Shown: positions 1 through 8,745, counted from the stretch's first letter. The stretch is DNA of 64,000 nt from Coprobacillus cateniformis (GCF_009767585.1 NZ_WSNW01000001.1:62001-126000), one strand, 5' to 3'. A program made the numbers and translations. The notes: generated by a model from the sequence alone, not told the origin.

Positions 1-496
1 TCTCTGGCATAAGATGAATAATCTGGTCTAAGATATCACCAATCCCAATTCCATGACTCCCTGAAACAGCAATAGGATCACCAACACCTAAATTATAAAA
101 ATCATAAATATTATCTTTATAGACCTGATCATCAATCTTATTGACAGCCAAGACAATTGGCTTTTTAGATTTTTGCAGCATTCTTGCAACAAAGGCATCT
201 TCTCTTGTTATACCTTCACGACCATTCACAACAAATAAAATAACATCAGCTTCTTCAATTGCAATCTCAGCTTGCATTTTAATTTGTTCCGTGAATGAAG
301 CATCTTCTAATTCTATACCTCCAGTATCTATGAGACGAAAATCACGTGTTAACCATGATGCATTCGCATAAATACGATCACGTGTCACACCTGGTATGTC
401 TTCTACAATAGACACTCTTTCTCCAACAATACGATTGAATATCGTCGATTTACCAACATTTGCACGACCAACAATCGCTACAACTCCCTGAATCAT
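1..496 (-). CDS. der: Ribosome biogenesis GTPase Der, partial (N-terminal part)
   Basis: Tandem-domain GTPase needed for 50S subunit assembly. Only the first 165 codons are in the window; the frame runs off the left edge. The first G domain is visible: P-loop GRANVGKST near the start, the PGVTRDR switch region, DTGG (G3) and NKID (G4). The start was chosen at the ATG 13 nt upstream of which lies an AGGAAGTG ribosome site. It follows cmk in the same direction with a 21-nt gap, the usual cmk-der neighbourhood of Firmicutes, so the two are probably co-transcribed. The second G domain and KH domain cannot be seen. Confidence 0.95.
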   Translation of the reverse strand, partial: MIQGVVAIVGRANVGKSTIFNRIVGERVSIVEDIPGVTRDRIYANASWLTRDFRLIDTGGIELEDASFTEQIKMQAEIAIEEADVILFVVNGREGITREDAFVARMLQKSKKPIVLAVNKIDDQVYKDNIYDFYNLGVGDPIAVSGSHGIGIGDILDQIIHLMPE

Positions 497-517
497 AACA
501 TTCACTTCCTTTCTTTT

Positions 518-1177
518 TTATACTCTTTGAGCAACCAAATTCATCACATGAGCAACAACTTCATCTAAAGTCATATCTGAAGTATCAATCTCAATAGCAT
601 CATCTGCCTTTTTAAGTGGTGAGATTTTTCTTGTCATATCCTGTTCATCACGCAACGCAATTTCAGCCTTGATTGCTTCTAAATCAGAAGCAATACCTCT
701 TTCCATATTTTCCTTATGTCTGCGCATTGCCCGACATTCAATACTTGCAATTTGATATATTTTAAGTTCAGCATCCTTCAAAACTACAGTTCCAATATCT
801 CTGCCATCTAAAATAACGCCTCCACCTTGAGCCATCTCCCGTTGTTTATCAACAAGAAACTCTCTAACTGCCTGATATTTAGAAACCAAACTTGCCCCCA
901 TAGATACTTCATTTTCCCTAATCAATGATGTCACATCTTCTTGATTTAAATGAATCGTTCCATCTGGCAACATCCGAATATCAATATTTTTTAATAATGC
1001 ACTTACTCCAGTTTCATCATCAAAATTAACATGATTCTTTAATGCACAATAAGCAACACAGCGATACATTGCGCCAGTATCTATGTACGTATAATTTAAG
1101 TTTCTAGCAACCAACTTGGCAATTGTAGACTTACCTGCGGCTGCTGGTCCATCTATTGCAATTGAAATTTTCTTCAT
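518..1177 (-). CDS. cmk: Cytidylate kinase
   Basis: Phosphorylates CMP and dCMP in the cytoplasm for nucleotide synthesis. The N-terminus carries the P-loop GPAAAGKST, followed by DTGAMYR and the DGRDIGT motif typical of bacterial CMP kinases; about 219 residues is the normal family length. An in-frame ATG lies two codons further upstream but is only 2 nt from the AAGGAGG ribosome site. The ATG used here has 8-nt spacing and is the better start. A terminator-like hairpin sits just before the gene, so part of its transcription may come from upstream readthrough. Followed by der. Confidence 0.95.
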   Translation of the reverse strand: MKKISIAIDGPAAAGKSTIAKLVARNLNYTYIDTGAMYRCVAYCALKNHVNFDDETGVSALLKNIDIRMLPDGTIHLNQEDVTSLIRENEVSMGASLVSKYQAVREFLVDKQREMAQGGGVILDGRDIGTVVLKDAELKIYQIASIECRAMRRHKENMERGIASDLEAIKAEIALRDEQDMTRKISPLKKADDAIEIDTSDMTLDEVVAHVMNLVAQRV

Positions 1178-1194
1178 ATTCATTTCCTCCTTAA

Positions 1195-1219
1195 AAAACT
1201 AAGGTTTCCCCTTAGTTTT
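1195..1219 (-). terminator. Rho-independent terminator before cmk
   Basis: Ten-bp stem AAAACTAAGG/CCTTAGTTTT with a 5-nt loop, followed on the minus strand by extra T residues. It overlaps the stop codon of the upstream membrane-protein gene and precedes the cmk ribosome site, so it may terminate or attenuate transcription between the two. Confidence 0.75.
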
Positions 1220-1931
1220 AAAACAATAATTGTTTCACAATAAAGCCTGCCAAAACAATAAAGATAACAATAAATACAATTATTACATAATTCAAAATAG
1301 TAATAACTTTACTCTCTTCTTGTTCATCATCTTCATCATAAACAACCGCTTCTTCAGCAACTCTTTGACGTTGACGTTTTGGTTTTTCCTGAACAGGTGC
1401 TTTAAGCGTTTCTTCAACAACTGGTTTTGCTTTCTTTTTTTTCTTTTGATCCTTCATCAAATCTGCAATTGTGAGATCTTCTTCATATCTCTTGAGTTCT
1501 TCAGCATCCTCCTCAGGAGACATAGCTGCTAATTTTTCTAATAAGGACATCTTCTTCTGTGGTTCTTCCTTCACTACATGACCCTGTGAAAAGTCTTGTG
1601 TACGATATTCATGAGCAGGAATATAATCACTATCATCCTGTTTAATCTTGCTCAAGATATCTAAACGTGTATTATACTGTTCTTTTCCTACATTAACTTT
1701 AGCCTCATTCAACGCTGATTTTACATCTTCATTATCTTTATTTAACGTTTCATAAGATAATGGTTCCATTAAAGTATCATCCAATTTAGGTTTTTCAGCA
1801 CGGGGAATAAATGCTAAAAAATCATCATCGTCATCTGCTGATGTTGTGACAACACGACGGTCAATTGCTACTTCTTCTTTCATTTCTTCTCTTAAATCTT
1901 TATATTTATTGATTCTTGTTTGTTTTTCCAT
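1218..1931 (-). CDS. Single-pass membrane protein of unknown function
   Basis: I do not recognise this family. The 237-residue protein is highly charged: residues 1-200 are rich in Glu, Lys and Asp with probable coiled or disordered stretches and a KKKKKK-type tract. It ends in one strongly hydrophobic segment (about residues 207-235) followed by KQLLF, so it is probably tail-anchored with the charged part in the cytoplasm. The start has an AGAAGGTG ribosome site. It lies directly upstream of cmk-der, with a terminator at its stop codon. Function may relate to the cell envelope or division, but nothing in the sequence shows this. Confidence 0.7.
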   Translation of the reverse strand: MEKQTRINKYKDLREEMKEEVAIDRRVVTTSADDDDDFLAFIPRAEKPKLDDTLMEPLSYETLNKDNEDVKSALNEAKVNVGKEQYNTRLDILSKIKQDDSDYIPAHEYRTQDFSQGHVVKEEPQKKMSLLEKLAAMSPEEDAEELKRYEEDLTIADLMKDQKKKKKAKPVVEETLKAPVQEKPKRQRQRVAEEAVVYDEDDEQEESKVITILNYVIIVFIVIFIVLAGFIVKQLLF

Positions 1932-1982
1932 ATTTTATCACCTTCTCCATTATAACATAACTATAAAAATTATAAAATAATC

Positions 1983-2011
1983 TTTAAAAATAATTATAAT
2001 TAGTTTATAAT
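1983..2011 (+). promoter_or_regulatory. Promoter of the ferredoxin gene
   Basis: TTTAAA (-35), 17-nt spacer, perfect TATAAT (-10), 31 nt before the ferredoxin start codon. The -10 is strong and the -35 weak. Confidence 0.55.
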
Positions 2012-2041
2012 GATGATAGAAATAAATAGGAGGAATAAAAA

Positions 2042-2224
2042 ATGTATAAAGTAAATGAAAGTTGTATTGGATGCGGAGCTTGTACTGCAGTATGTCCAGA
2101 AGTTTTTGATTTAAATGATGATGGATTGGCTGAAAACATCATTGGTGAAGTTCCTGCTGAATTAGAAGATTCTGCTAAAGAAGCAATGGAATCTTGTCCA
2201 GTAGCTGCTATAGTTAATGAATAA
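2042..2224 (+). CDS. 4Fe-4S ferredoxin
   Basis: Small soluble electron carrier of 60 residues. One [4Fe-4S] site is visible: CIGCGAC supplies Cys8, Cys11 and Cys14, and ESCPVAA supplies the fourth Cys near residue 51. Cys18 (VCPE) also sits where single-cluster ferredoxins of Thermotoga type have a disulfide cysteine, but its partner is absent here. The rest of the protein is acidic, as usual. It has an AGGAGG ribosome site and its own promoter and terminator, so it is a monocistronic gene. Partner enzymes cannot be inferred from neighbours. Confidence 0.95.
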   Translation: MYKVNESCIGCGACTAVCPEVFDLNDDGLAENIIGEVPAELEDSAKEAMESCPVAAIVNE

Positions 2225-2232
2225 AATAGTGA

Positions 2233-2268
2233 GACCGTAACATTATTGTTATGGTCCTTTTTATTTTT
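2233..2268 (+). terminator. Terminator of the ferredoxin gene
   Basis: Stem GACCGTAACA/TGTTATGGTC (one G-U pair), 4-nt loop, followed by CTTTTTATTTTT. Confidence 0.85.
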
Positions 2269-2357
2269 CACATACTTAAAATTATTATTCAATATTCATT
2301 TTTATATGAAACCTAGAAATAAAGATAACTTCTTCATATTAGAGATTAGGATATAAG

Positions 2358-2383
2358 AAAAAGGAAGTCACTGAATGACTTCC
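2358..2383 (-). terminator. Terminator of the zinc-ribbon gene
   Basis: Stem TGACTTCC-type 8 bp around a 5-nt loop; on the minus strand it is followed by TTTTT. Confidence 0.75.
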
Positions 2384-2407
2384 TCTCCACTCTGACACAG
2401 AATCATT

Positions 2408-2623
2408 TTATTTTTTATCAGTTGGTTTGTAAAAATTCATTTCATTTTCAATCAATTGTTTCTTTTCAAGACTTTGGGGCTGTTTAAAAAAAGTAATTGT
2501 ATTACATTTATTGCACCAAATAAAATGAACCCCTTCAATCTCTTTATATTCTATAAATGGTTCTTTCGCACCACAGATTCCACATAGATTCGCCTTTTCC
2601 TCATCTAAAACAACACTACGCAT
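2408..2623 (-). CDS. Small zinc-ribbon protein
   Basis: Conserved-looking 71-residue protein. CGIC and, about 25 residues later, CNKC form a four-cysteine zinc ribbon; the C-terminal third is polar and lysine-rich. The frame is open 13 codons further upstream, but GGAGG lies 7 nt before the ATG used here, which decides the start. It has its own terminator and no operon partner. Function is unknown; a nucleic-acid or protein-binding adaptor role is only a guess from the fold. Confidence 0.75.
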   Translation of the reverse strand: MRSVVLDEEKANLCGICGAKEPFIEYKEIEGVHFIWCNKCNTITFFKQPQSLEKKQLIENEMNFYKPTDKK

Positions 2624-2700
2624 ATCAATACCTCCTTGTCTACCATTATAACCATATCTCATTTTTCTTCAATAAACTTTATCATACAAATATTGACAAG

Positions 2701-2727
2701 AAAAGAATGTCTCGTGCAAGACATTCT
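2701..2727 (-). terminator. Terminator of rluB
   Basis: Nine-bp stem AGAATGTCT/AGACATTCT with a 6-nt loop and a short T-run on the minus strand, just past the rluB stop. Confidence 0.65.
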
Positions 2728-2739
2728 ACAATTATACAA

Positions 2740-3483
2740 TTATCTTTTTTTCCCTGAAGTTTTTTTAGCCATAGCCATAGTTTTTAACTCTTTAACTTCT
2801 TGTGGTTTTAAAAGACGATAATGTCCTGGTGTTAATCCTTTTAAATTAATCGTTCCTACTTGAAGACGATGTAATCTTTTGACTTTATGTCCCATCGCTT
2901 CAAACATCTTCTTAACTTGTCTGTTTTTCCCTTCAACGAGTTTAATCATTAAAATAGTTGTTTTGTGTTCAACATCTTTATGAGTAACTTTGATTTTACA
3001 TGGTAAAGTTTTTGTTCCTTCTAAATAGACACCTTTTTCTAATTTATGCAACGTTTCTCCTTGCACCAATCCACTTACTGACACTTCATAAACTTTTTCC
3101 AAATGTGATGAAGGATGCATCATAAGATTTGCAAACTCGCCATCATTACTCATTAGCAAAACGCCAGTTGTATCATAATCCAGTCTTCCAACTGGATAAA
3201 TACGTTCTTCAACTTCAGGAAAATAATCTATAACTGTAGATCTTCCTAATTCATCACTTAATGAGCATATACAACCTTTTGGTTTATAGAAAACATAGTA
3301 AACTTTATTTTCTCCTTTTAAGGCTTTATCATCAATCATAATCATATCGCCCTTTTTGACTTTGAACCCTAATTCACTTATGACCTCACCATTGACTTTG
3401 ACTCTTCCAGCCGCAATTAAATCCTCTGCTTTTCTACGTGAAGTATATCCACTTGCAGCAATTGCTTTTTGTAGTCTTTCCAT
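2740..3483 (-). CDS. rluB: Ribosomal large subunit pseudouridine synthase, RluB type
   Basis: Isomerises a uridine in 23S rRNA to pseudouridine. Residues 1-60 form an S4 RNA-binding domain (ERLQKAIAASGYTSRRKAE); the catalytic domain follows with GRLDYDTTGVLL, whose Asp is the conserved catalytic residue of the RsuA/RluB/E/F family, and the later KNRQVKKM element. At 247 residues with a lysine-rich tail it has the size of Firmicute RluB. The two spore-maturation genes spmA-spmB lie upstream in the same direction, an arrangement also seen in Bacillus. RsuA-like specificity cannot be wholly excluded. Confidence 0.92.
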   Translation of the reverse strand: MERLQKAIAASGYTSRRKAEDLIAAGRVKVNGEVISELGFKVKKGDMIMIDDKALKGENKVYYVFYKPKGCICSLSDELGRSTVIDYFPEVEERIYPVGRLDYDTTGVLLMSNDGEFANLMMHPSSHLEKVYEVSVSGLVQGETLHKLEKGVYLEGTKTLPCKIKVTHKDVEHKTTILMIKLVEGKNRQVKKMFEAMGHKVKRLHRLQVGTINLKGLTPGHYRLLKPQEVKELKTMAMAKKTSGKKR

Positions 3484-3526
3484 AGTATCACGTCCCTTCC
3501 CATATCATTATACACATATTCAAAAA

Positions 3527-4036
3527 TTAAACAAACATTTTTAAATAAATCATAATCGCAAAGAGGACTGATAAAAAATCCATCATCAATCCAACCCATA
3601 AAGCATAACGTGTGTTTTTCATTTTTATAGAAGAAAAATAAAGAGTAATAACATACATTGTGGTATCACTACCACTTTGAATTAAGGTTGATAATAAACT
3701 TAAAGGATGATCAACCCCAAAAACTTCATAAATAGAATAGAGAAAAGATAAAGAAGCATTTGCACTAATTGGTCTCAGCATGCCTAAAACAAAGACATCA
3801 ATCGGAATACCAATTGCCTGTATCAAAGGTTGAAATAATGAACTTAAAACATCTATTGTGCCACTGCTTCGTAAAAGTCCAACAAATAACATAAATGCCA
3901 TTAAGGTTGTAAAGATTGGTTTCACTAAAGTCAAAGCATCTTTCACTCCATCAATAAACAATTCAAAAAGATTACATCTTTTCATCAGTCCATCAATAAA
4001 AACAATGATCAAGAAAATAATAATCGCTCTATTCAT
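3527..4036 (-). CDS. spmB: Spore maturation protein B
   Basis: Integral membrane protein of the nucleoside-recognition (Gate) superfamily required with SpmA for spore-core dehydration in Bacillus. The 169-residue sequence is hydrophobic throughout, with about four membrane segments and the conserved polar stretches LRPISANASLSF and IQSGSDTTMYV that identify SpmB. Its start overlaps the end of spmA by 8 nt, implying translational coupling. It is the last gene of a dacB-spmA-spmB operon, the same order as in Bacillus subtilis. Confidence 0.93.
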   Translation of the reverse strand: MNRAIIIFLIIVFIDGLMKRCNLFELFIDGVKDALTLVKPIFTTLMAFMLFVGLLRSSGTIDVLSSLFQPLIQAIGIPIDVFVLGMLRPISANASLSFLYSIYEVFGVDHPLSLLSTLIQSGSDTTMYVITLYFSSIKMKNTRYALWVGLMMDFLSVLFAIMIYLKMFV

Positions 4037-4598
4037 GATCTATCACCCTTTGAAGAACCAAACCAATGATGATAATTGTTATAGAGATAATCAACATATA
4101 TGGATAAAATGCATAAAGGTCAGTTGAGCCAAATTGTTTTCTCAACATAATCAGTGAAGATGGGAACAGGCATAAACCAGCAGTATTGATAATAACCAGT
4201 GTTAACATCTGTCGAGAGGGGCGAGTAGAAGATGAATTTAATTCATTGAGTCTTTGAAAAGCTTTAATTCCACTCAAAGTCGCTAATGAACCTAATCCTA
4301 AAAGATTTGCAACAATATTTGATGATACATAAGCATACACATATTCCTGATAGATAACCGGTCCATAAATAAGTCTCAATAAAGGTTTAAATACAATACC
4401 AAAGTAATCCATAAAACCTGTATGCTCAATAATATTTAAAAAACCACCCCATAAACAAGCTGATAAAATAACTGTCATAACCAAATCAAAAACCTGGTAT
4501 GGTGTATCCATCAAAGCATTCATCATGGCTTCTTCACGATGTAACAATAACCCTGTTAACAAAAAAATAACAACACTCCATTTCCAGACTCTAGCCAT
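4029..4598 (-). CDS. spmA: Spore maturation protein A
   Basis: Partner of SpmB, membrane-embedded, implicated in spore-core dehydration. The 189-residue protein has several hydrophobic segments and the family features LLGLGSLATLSGIKAFQRL and a mid-protein ILSACLWGGFLNIIEHTGF region. It starts within the last codons of dacB (8-nt overlap) and overlaps spmB by 8 nt, so the three genes form a tightly coupled operon. Length is near that of characterised SpmA. Confidence 0.93.
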   Translation of the reverse strand: MARVWKWSVVIFLLTGLLLHREEAMMNALMDTPYQVFDLVMTVILSACLWGGFLNIIEHTGFMDYFGIVFKPLLRLIYGPVIYQEYVYAYVSSNIVANLLGLGSLATLSGIKAFQRLNELNSSSTRPSRQMLTLVIINTAGLCLFPSSLIMLRKQFGSTDLYAFYPYMLIISITIIIIGLVLQRVIDHE

Positions 4599-5604
4599 TG
4601 ATAAATTCTCCTAACAAGATAAACCAGTACCTTAAGATTGTTTGAACACCCATTTCTCTTTTGACTTCATAGATTTGATTCTGCGAAACATAAACCTTTA
4701 ATGAATCATTAGTCCCCTGTAACGATGCTTTTGAAGTTTCCTGACCACAATAATATAAATCCTCATCAATCAAAAAAGAATGACCATGATACTGATAAAT
4801 TCCTTTTGGAAGAACAAGCATATTCTGATATTTTTCAAAGCATTCCTCATACTTTGCCTTATGAAATTCAAAATCATTCCCACAATTTAATGTAACAATA
4901 ACCAATGAAACATCATTTTTTATAGCTCTAGTAACCAGTGTTCGACGTGCTTTCTTAGTAAAACCTGTTTTCCCTCCAACACAATATTCATATTCTTCAA
5001 GTAAACGATTTTTATTATGCCATGTTCCCCCACCATCTTCTCTTTTATATGTTTGTTTCATAACAATATCATTAAAGATAGGATTTTGACTACAATAAGA
5101 CATTAACAAAGCCATATCATAGGCACTCGAACGATTTCCAGCATCTTCTTCATCCAAGCCAGTCGCATTTGAAAACACACTATCATTCATTCCAATATCC
5201 TTCGCTTTTTTATTCATCATTTCAACAAAATGAGGAATATCACCACCAATATTTTTAGCAATAACATTCGCAGCATCATTACCACTTCTAAGCAGTAATC
5301 CATGTAATAAATCTCTTAAATTAATGTGGTCTCCAATATGTATATAGACCCCACTTCCCCAAGCTTGATTCACTTCTTCACCAATTTCATATTCATCATC
5401 TAAGTTTCCATTTTCAATCGCTACGATAGCTGTCATAATTTTAGAGATAGAAGCAACACTTTGAACATAATGTTCATTTTTTGCTTCTAACACTGTCTTA
5501 TTAAAAGTATCCATCACAATATAAGACTTACCTGAAAAATCCATTGCATGAATTGGCGTTACAGACATGAAGAAAACACAAATCACAAAAAATATCTTTT
5601 TCAT
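4591..5604 (-). CDS. dacB: D-alanyl-D-alanine carboxypeptidase, DacB/DacF type
   Basis: Secreted serine peptidase (S11) that trims peptidoglycan stem peptides, here probably of the spore cortex. A signal peptide covers about residues 1-20. The penicillin-binding triad is complete: SISK (active-site Ser), SGN in LLRSGNDAAN, and KTG in GGKTGFTKKARR. A C-terminal beta-rich domain follows, as in PBP5-like enzymes. The adjacent spmA-spmB genes support a sporulation role (dacB rather than vegetative dacA). It heads the operon. Confidence 0.9.
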   Translation of the reverse strand: MKKIFFVICVFFMSVTPIHAMDFSGKSYIVMDTFNKTVLEAKNEHYVQSVASISKIMTAIVAIENGNLDDEYEIGEEVNQAWGSGVYIHIGDHINLRDLLHGLLLRSGNDAANVIAKNIGGDIPHFVEMMNKKAKDIGMNDSVFSNATGLDEEDAGNRSSAYDMALLMSYCSQNPIFNDIVMKQTYKREDGGGTWHNKNRLLEEYEYCVGGKTGFTKKARRTLVTRAIKNDVSLVIVTLNCGNDFEFHKAKYEECFEKYQNMLVLPKGIYQYHGHSFLIDEDLYYCGQETSKASLQGTNDSLKVYVSQNQIYEVKREMGVQTILRYWFILLGEFING

Positions 5605-5718
5605 AAAATCACCCTTATCAATATATGATAAAAGTCCTTACGATATGATAAGTTATTATTTTAGTAAAGATTGATTTTGAGTTTAGTAAATGATAGAATA
5701 AAAAAAAGGAGTGACTTT

Positions 5719-6717
5719 ATGGCTACAATAAAAGATATTGCATTAAAAGCTGGTGTATCTAGTGCAAGTGTTTCAAGAATATTAAATAATGATGCGACTT
5801 TAAATGTCCCCCAAGAAACAAGACAAAGAGTTTTTGATGCTGCAAAAGAATTAGGATATGAAAAAAAGAAGAAAAAATTTGATGATACAACTATGACCAT
5901 TGGAATTGTTCAATGGATGTCGCCAGTTCAAGAAACTGATGATCCTTATTATTTATCAATTCGTCAAGGTGTTGAAGAGTTTTGTTTTCAAAATAAAATA
6001 AGTATTAAGAGAGTTTTTCAAACAGATGTAGATTATCTATCTTCATTAGAAGGTGTTGAAGGTCTCGTTTGTATTGGTAAGTATAGTCAAAAAGATATGG
6101 ATACACTGAAAAAAGTTTGTCCAAATATTATTTATTTAGATATGAATGTAGACCCTATTCATGAAGGCTGTATTGTTTTGGATTTTAAAAATGCTATTCG
6201 TCTTGTTATTGATTATTTTCATCAACTTCACCATCAAAATATTGGATATCTTGGTGGTTTAGAATGGATTGATCAAAAACGTTATCCTGATGTAAGAAAA
6301 AAATATTTCAAACGCTTCTGTGATCAATACCAAATGAATTACAATGATTACATTATAGAAGATGCTTTTTCAATTGAATCAGGATTTACAATGATGAATG
6401 AACTTATCCAAAACAAAAAGGTTCCTACTGCTATTTTTGCCGCCAGTGACCCAATTGCTATTGGGGCTTTACGGGCATTAACTCAAAATGGTTATCGAGT
6501 TCCACAAGATGTTTCCATTATTGGCTTTGACAATATTGATACTGCCAACTATACATCTCCACCTCTAACAACCATCTTCGCCCCTACATTTGATATGGGG
6601 TATATGGGTGCACGTATGTTATTTGACTCATTTCGACGTAATGAAAATATTTCTCCAATTCGAGTTCAAATGCCATGCTTCCTCATTGAAAGAGAATCAT
6701 GCGCAAAGCGAGACTAA
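5719..6717 (+). CDS. LacI/GalR-family transcriptional regulator
   Basis: Sugar-responsive DNA-binding regulator. The N-terminal helix-turn-helix ATIKDIALKAGVSSASVSR with the hinge-helix region is classic LacI; a periplasmic-binding-protein-like effector domain fills the rest and ends with GFDNIDTANYTSPPLTTI. AAAGGAG lies 9 nt before the ATG chosen, so the 16 open codons upstream are left out. Sequence style resembles GalR/EbgR/MsmR repressors, but no sugar operon adjoins it, so the regulon and effector are unknown. Confidence 0.92.
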   Translation: MATIKDIALKAGVSSASVSRILNNDATLNVPQETRQRVFDAAKELGYEKKKKKFDDTTMTIGIVQWMSPVQETDDPYYLSIRQGVEEFCFQNKISIKRVFQTDVDYLSSLEGVEGLVCIGKYSQKDMDTLKKVCPNIIYLDMNVDPIHEGCIVLDFKNAIRLVIDYFHQLHHQNIGYLGGLEWIDQKRYPDVRKKYFKRFCDQYQMNYNDYIIEDAFSIESGFTMMNELIQNKKVPTAIFAASDPIAIGALRALTQNGYRVPQDVSIIGFDNIDTANYTSPPLTTIFAPTFDMGYMGARMLFDSFRRNENISPIRVQMPCFLIERESCAKRD

Positions 6718-6735
6718 AGATGATAGTCTCGCTTT
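6705..6735. terminator. Bidirectional terminator between convergent genes
   Basis: Eleven-bp stem AAAGCGAGACT/AGTCTCGCTTT with a 9-nt loop. It contains both stop codons of the convergent LacI-type and DUF5662-like genes, which overlap by 4 nt. T-rich sequence follows on the plus side. Confidence 0.85.
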
Positions 6736-7241
6736 CTTTTCTTTATATATTGAAGTGTTTGTTCTAAACCGTTTTGATCCAAATAAACTAATAGTTCTTC
6801 TAGTAATGCACGTGAATGAGGATGCATAATATAGCTATGTTTTCCTCGTTTATAATAAATTAATGGAAATTGATCACGATAATTAGCACCTTGATAAATC
6901 ATACTTGCAGCAACACGGTCACAAAACATTTCAAATATGTATTGGGCTGGTATTTCTGCTGGCTGACATCCTTTATGAGTAAAATCAACCCAAAATTCCC
7001 AGTGATGCTTATTCCTTCCTTTATGATGAAGCCAGGCCATTGAATAGCCTTTCTCAGTTCTTTCAACAGCATTAGGAGATTTTGTTCCTTGGTAATAACG
7101 TGCTCCTGTTAAAAATTCACAAAGTGAATATTTTGACATATCATGTAGTATCCCTTGCTTATATAAACCAATGCGAAAACACAACTGTCCAACCTTCATC
7201 TTATGCTTTGTAATTGTCTTAAAATGTTTCCATGCCTTCAT
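6714..7241 (-). CDS. Conserved protein, DUF5662-like
   Basis: Soluble 175-residue protein, likely of the DUF5662 family common in Firmicutes. It is rich in His, Trp and Tyr, with HDMSKYS near residue 35, WLHHKGRNKHHWEFW near residue 70 and HPHSRALLEELL near the end. The clustered His/Asp residues suggest a bound metal in an HD-like helical fold, but no activity is known. Its stop overlaps that of the convergent LacI-type gene. Family call is from memory of the motif pattern. Confidence 0.65.
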   Translation of the reverse strand: MKAWKHFKTITKHKMKVGQLCFRIGLYKQGILHDMSKYSLCEFLTGARYYQGTKSPNAVERTEKGYSMAWLHHKGRNKHHWEFWVDFTHKGCQPAEIPAQYIFEMFCDRVAASMIYQGANYRDQFPLIYYKRGKHSYIMHPHSRALLEELLVYLDQNGLEQTLQYIKKRKRDYHL

Positions 7242-7348
7242 ACTCTCACCTGATATTTAGTATACACTCTTCACGAATTCATGTAAATCTCTTTATTTTT
7301 TTTAAAAGCATGTTATAATAGGTACGAATATTAAAGGAGGTGGGTATT

Positions 7349-7720
7349 ATGCCTTTTAAAATTGATGTTCAAACAAATATAAATGACTATGAATTAACAT
7401 TAGAAAGATGTTCAGAAATTATTACAGTACTCCAAGAAACATATCAAAATATTCGTAAAGAAATGTATGCATATTTCTTGGGATTAAGGAGTTTGAAGAA
7501 AGCTTTATTATTTGTACTTGTCTTATTTGCATTTTATTTCTTCACTGAAGATTTGTTTTTTCTTTACTTAATGCCTGTTTCTGTTGGAATATCTATGATT
7601 TTTTCCATGATTAGTGCTGAATATATAACATCACAATCACGCAAAGAAATTCATCACCAACTTCAGCATTATATCAAAAAAAGAGAATCATTATTGAGGA
7701 ATCAAAAAATCAAGGTCTAA
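7349..7720 (+). CDS. Small two-helix membrane protein, unknown
   Basis: I do not recognise this family. About 124 residues: a helical soluble N-terminus (1-50), two adjacent hydrophobic segments (about 52-72 and 75-93), then a basic helical tail with HHQLQHYIKKRE. The ATG used lies 9 nt after AAAGGAGG; a GTG that overlaps that ribosome site is not used. It stands alone between two minus-strand genes. Confidence 0.65.
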   Translation: MPFKIDVQTNINDYELTLERCSEIITVLQETYQNIRKEMYAYFLGLRSLKKALLFVLVLFAFYFFTEDLFFLYLMPVSVGISMIFSMISAEYITSQSRKEIHHQLQHYIKKRESLLRNQKIKV

Positions 7721-7729
7721 CCTTGATTT

Positions 7730-8182
7730 TTATTTTATATATTTCTGAGCTCCTAAAACAAATAGATGATGCCTTTTTTGCATTAAACTCTGTTCCTCTT
7801 CTCTCCAAACATCAAAAATACAATCATGATATTGAAGCATAAGTTGACATAACTCAAATGCGCTATAACTTGATCTTGTATCGAGATTCATTAACTCTAA
7901 TAAACGCTTATCAAGTGTACGATTGTAATCGTCTTTAAAATGATACTCTGCTATATCGACTTTATCAATACAAATTTGATTTTGACACATGATGCACGGT
8001 TGACAGATATCATCAGTAGCAGTTGTTAAGTACAGTTGAACATGACGGTCTTCGAGAATTCTATTGGCAACCTTATAAAAATCATGACCCATTTTTTCAT
8101 CTGCTACAAAAACATTTATACCAGACCCATATAATTTTAAAATATCTATAAAATGATGTGGCTTTATTATAATTTGTTCCAT
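7730..8182 (-). CDS. DUF1284-like cysteine-rich protein
   Basis: Cytoplasmic 150-residue protein resembling DUF1284 proteins, for which an iron-sulfur or metal role has been proposed. Characteristic parts are the N-terminal KPHHFIDILKLYGSG, then DDICQPCIMCQNQICID with four closely spaced cysteines. It lies 8 nt downstream of a Sir2-like gene in the same direction and probably shares its transcript. The family call rests on the Cys pattern and the HH/GSG start; function is not known. Confidence 0.6.
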   Translation of the reverse strand: MEQIIIKPHHFIDILKLYGSGINVFVADEKMGHDFYKVANRILEDRHVQLYLTTATDDICQPCIMCQNQICIDKVDIAEYHFKDDYNRTLDKRLLELMNLDTRSSYSAFELCQLMLQYHDCIFDVWREEEQSLMQKRHHLFVLGAQKYIK

Positions 8183-8190
8183 ATATTTAC

Positions 8191-8745
8191 CTATCTTTCT
8201 GTGAGTTGTTCCAAAACCTGTCTCACTTTATGAGCAGCGTCTTCCTGAATCTCAATAATTTTCACACCTCTCGATTTTGCAACATCTCGAAGCTCACATG
8301 CAATAGCTGTATGATATGAACATCCAACAACAAGCAATATGTCATTTTCCTGCAAATTAAATATTATTTCATATGCTTTTTGATATTGAGGTGCTGGATC
8401 ACCATATAAGACAGGTTTGTTATAAAGAGAATAGGCTTTATCCATTTCATCATCTTCTGGTAAACCCCCATGTAATTCTAATGCATCACTTCCAGCCAAC
8501 CTATGTAAGCCATCAATATTCATTGTTATAATAGGAATCTTGTATTCAGCCAATGCCAAATGAGCATCATTTGGTTTAGCTCCATTCATATTCGCCTTTA
8601 ATTGTTGAATAACTTCATTGTATTCTTCAGGATGTCTCTTTGCATAGCTTCTAAATAATTTTTCTCTGACATCTGGTCTTTCCATAAATGTTGGTATATG
8701 AGACTGTTTGGATATTCCTGCTCCAGTCAATGCTATTATTTTCAT
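8191..8745 (-). CDS. Sir2-family NAD-dependent protein, lacking the zinc module
   Basis: Sirtuin-like Rossmann-fold protein. GAGIS near the start binds NAD; TMNIDGLH and ELHGG contain the Asn/Asp and catalytic His of sirtuins; VVGCSYHTA corresponds to the GTS-type motif. At about 184 residues it is shorter than standard CobB/SirA and has no CxxC pairs, so the structural zinc is missing. A short sirtuin may deacylate, ADP-ribosylate or hydrolyse NAD. The ATG with GGAGG 7 nt upstream is preferred to one that overlaps that site. Probably co-transcribed with the DUF1284-like gene. Confidence 0.85.
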   Translation of the reverse strand: MKIIALTGAGISKQSHIPTFMERPDVREKLFRSYAKRHPEEYNEVIQQLKANMNGAKPNDAHLALAEYKIPIITMNIDGLHRLAGSDALELHGGLPEDDEMDKAYSLYNKPVLYGDPAPQYQKAYEIIFNLQENDILLVVGCSYHTAIACELRDVAKSRGVKIIEIQEDAAHKVRQVLEQLTER

